Of a stretch of DNA of 64,000 nucleotides, positions 62,979-64,000 are shown piece after piece. The DNA comes from Sphingomonas oryzagri (GTDB taxonomy: Bacteria; Pseudomonadota; Alphaproteobacteria; Sphingomonadales; Sphingomonadaceae). The stretch lies in contig NZ_JARYGZ010000001.1 in NCBI RefSeq assembly GCF_029906645.1, forward strand, positions 1,917,208 through 1,981,207. The letters are read 5' to 3'. The position numbers and the translations under genes are program-made. Each line of letters opens with the position of its first letter. Position 1 is the stretch's first letter. Under the pieces are notes generated by a model. That model was not told the DNA's origin and made no database searches. It saw only the letters and a program-made list of their open reading frames with translations.

Positions 62979-64000
62979 ATGAGGATGAAGCGGCCGATGG
63001 CGCACGATGCCGCCAGCGTCAGGCCGCGCGCCGGGCAAAGGCCCGGCTCGCAGGGCCGTAAGCCCCCGCCACCGAGGCGGGACAGTGATCGACGCACCTA
63101 TGCGGCGCTCGATCTGGGGACCAACAATTGCCGTCTGCTGATCGCGCGGCCCTCCCCCGAGGGTTTCACGATCATCGACGCCTTTTCGCGAATCGTGCGG
63201 CTGGGCGAGGGCCTCGCCACGTCCGGGCGGCTGTCCGACGCGGCGATCGAGCGCGCCATCGCGGCACTGTCGATCTGCGCGGACAAGCTGAAGCGCCGGC
63301 ACGTGACGCTGGTCCGCTCGGTCGCGACCGAGGCCTGCCGCCGCGCCGATAACGGCCGCGACTTCGTCGAGCGCGTCTGGGCCGAGACCGGCATCCGGCT
63401 CGACGTGATCGGTCCGGGCGAGGAAGCGCGGCTCGCAGTGCTCGGCTGCCAGGCATTGTTGCCGGCGGGCGAAGGTCCCGCTTTGATCTTCGATATCGGC
63501 GGCGGATCGACCGAGCTGGTGCTGTGCGAAACCATCGAGGACGGCACCTGCCGTATCCTCGACTGGTTTTCCGCGCCGTGGGGCGTCGTGTCGCTCACCG
63601 AGGCGGAGGGCGGCAAGCGCAGCGACGACGCGGCGCAGGCGCTCGCCGCCTATCACCGGATGAAGTCTCGCGTCGCGGGTGCCTTCGCCGATTTCGCGGC
63701 GACGCTGCCCAAGCCGGAGATTGCGCCGCGCCTGCTTGGCACGTCGGGCACGGTGACGACGCTCGCCAGCCTGCATCTCGGCCTGCCCGCTTACGACCGG
63801 CGCGCGGTGGATGGGCTTGTCGTTCCGGCCGAGGCGATGCGCGACATCAGCACGCGGCTTTCCGGCATGACGGTGGCGGAGCGTTCAACCGTCCCCTGCA
63901 TCGGCAACGAGCGGGCCGATCTGGTGGTGGCGGGCTGCGCGATCCTGGAGGCGATCCTCGACATCTGGCCGGCGGATCGCCTCGGCGTCGCCGATCGCGG
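62979..64000 (+). CDS. Ppx/GppA phosphatase family protein, C-terminus cut
   Basis: About 340 residues visible and continuing past the window end. Starts MRMKRPMAHDAAS and has a basic low-complexity N-terminus to about 38, then the actin-like fold: YAALDLGTNNCRLLIA (phosphate 1), LGEGLATSGRLSDAAI, VRSVATEACRRADN, and FDIGGGSTELVLCE (phosphate 2). Exopolyphosphatase or pppGpp phosphohydrolase activity is possible; which is not decided by sequence. The exact start is uncertain (ATG 62979, 62985 or 62997). Confidence 0.9.
   Translation, partial: MRMKRPMAHDAASVRPRAGQRPGSQGRKPPPPRRDSDRRTYAALDLGTNNCRLLIARPSPEGFTIIDAFSRIVRLGEGLATSGRLSDAAIERAIAALSICADKLKRRHVTLVRSVATEACRRADNGRDFVERVWAETGIRLDVIGPGEEARLAVLGCQALLPAGEGPALIFDIGGGSTELVLCETIEDGTCRILDWFSAPWGVVSLTEAEGGKRSDDAAQALAAYHRMKSRVAGAFADFAATLPKPEIAPRLLGTSGTVTTLASLHLGLPAYDRRAVDGLVVPAEAMRDISTRLSGMTVAERSTVPCIGNERADLVVAGCAILEAILDIWPADRLGVADR

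Overview
The window is from an alphaproteobacterium, most likely a sphingomonad (Sphingomonas or a close relative). The host part is GC-rich and has two TonB-dependent receptors, a SleB-type cell-wall hydrolase, a secreted S9 peptidase and a DUF2236/MpaB-like protein, a mix typical of sphingomonads. Genus and species are inference; no rRNA is present.

Positions 1 to about 39,300 are a P22-like (short-tailed) prophage that runs off the left edge, so its integrase and attL are not seen. Layout: a control region (1-2400) with a P63C protein, a cI-like repressor and a Cro-like protein diverging from one operator cluster; a rightward early operon (2390-7813) of small proteins plus ERF, Ref/HNH-like, NinB, RusA and replication-associated genes; a late morphogenesis operon (7861-28800) whose order matches P22: terminase, portal, scaffold, coat, gp4, gp10, a gene at the gp26 position, gp14-like, gp7-like, gp20-like, gp16-like, then head-binding and esterase tail proteins; a lysis region (28802-32283) with an endolysin invaded by an HNH homing endonuclease and nested spanins; and a convergent leftward operon (32465-39263) of 17 mostly tiny genes, many with Cys/His pairs, headed by a DUF4942-type DNA methyltransferase and a PP-loop ATPase.

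Host DNA resumes between 39,263 and tRNA-Thr at 39,427. It carries a leftward SDR / MaoC-like hydratase / fused HyuA-HyuB operon, a DUF2236 protein, TonB receptor 1, a SleB hydrolase convergent with an S9 prolyl oligopeptidase, TonB receptor 2, an RND adaptor-permease pair, an APC permease, an M28 peptidase, tRNA-Gln and a cut-off Ppx/GppA gene.

Best candidates for undescribed biology: (1) a repeated promoter-plus-leader element ahead of the coat gene and the gp14-like gene, with the -35 box overlapping the upstream stop codon and a conserved 19-nt leader motif; (2) a freestanding HNH endonuclease that entered the endolysin gene and brought a synonymously recoded copy of its last 15 codons; (3) one operator sequence placed identically in the spacers of the predicted leftward and rightward early promoters; (4) a tRNA-like sequence with class II ends at the junction of the convergent operons. 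All are read by eye from the sequence; no alignment or folding program was run.
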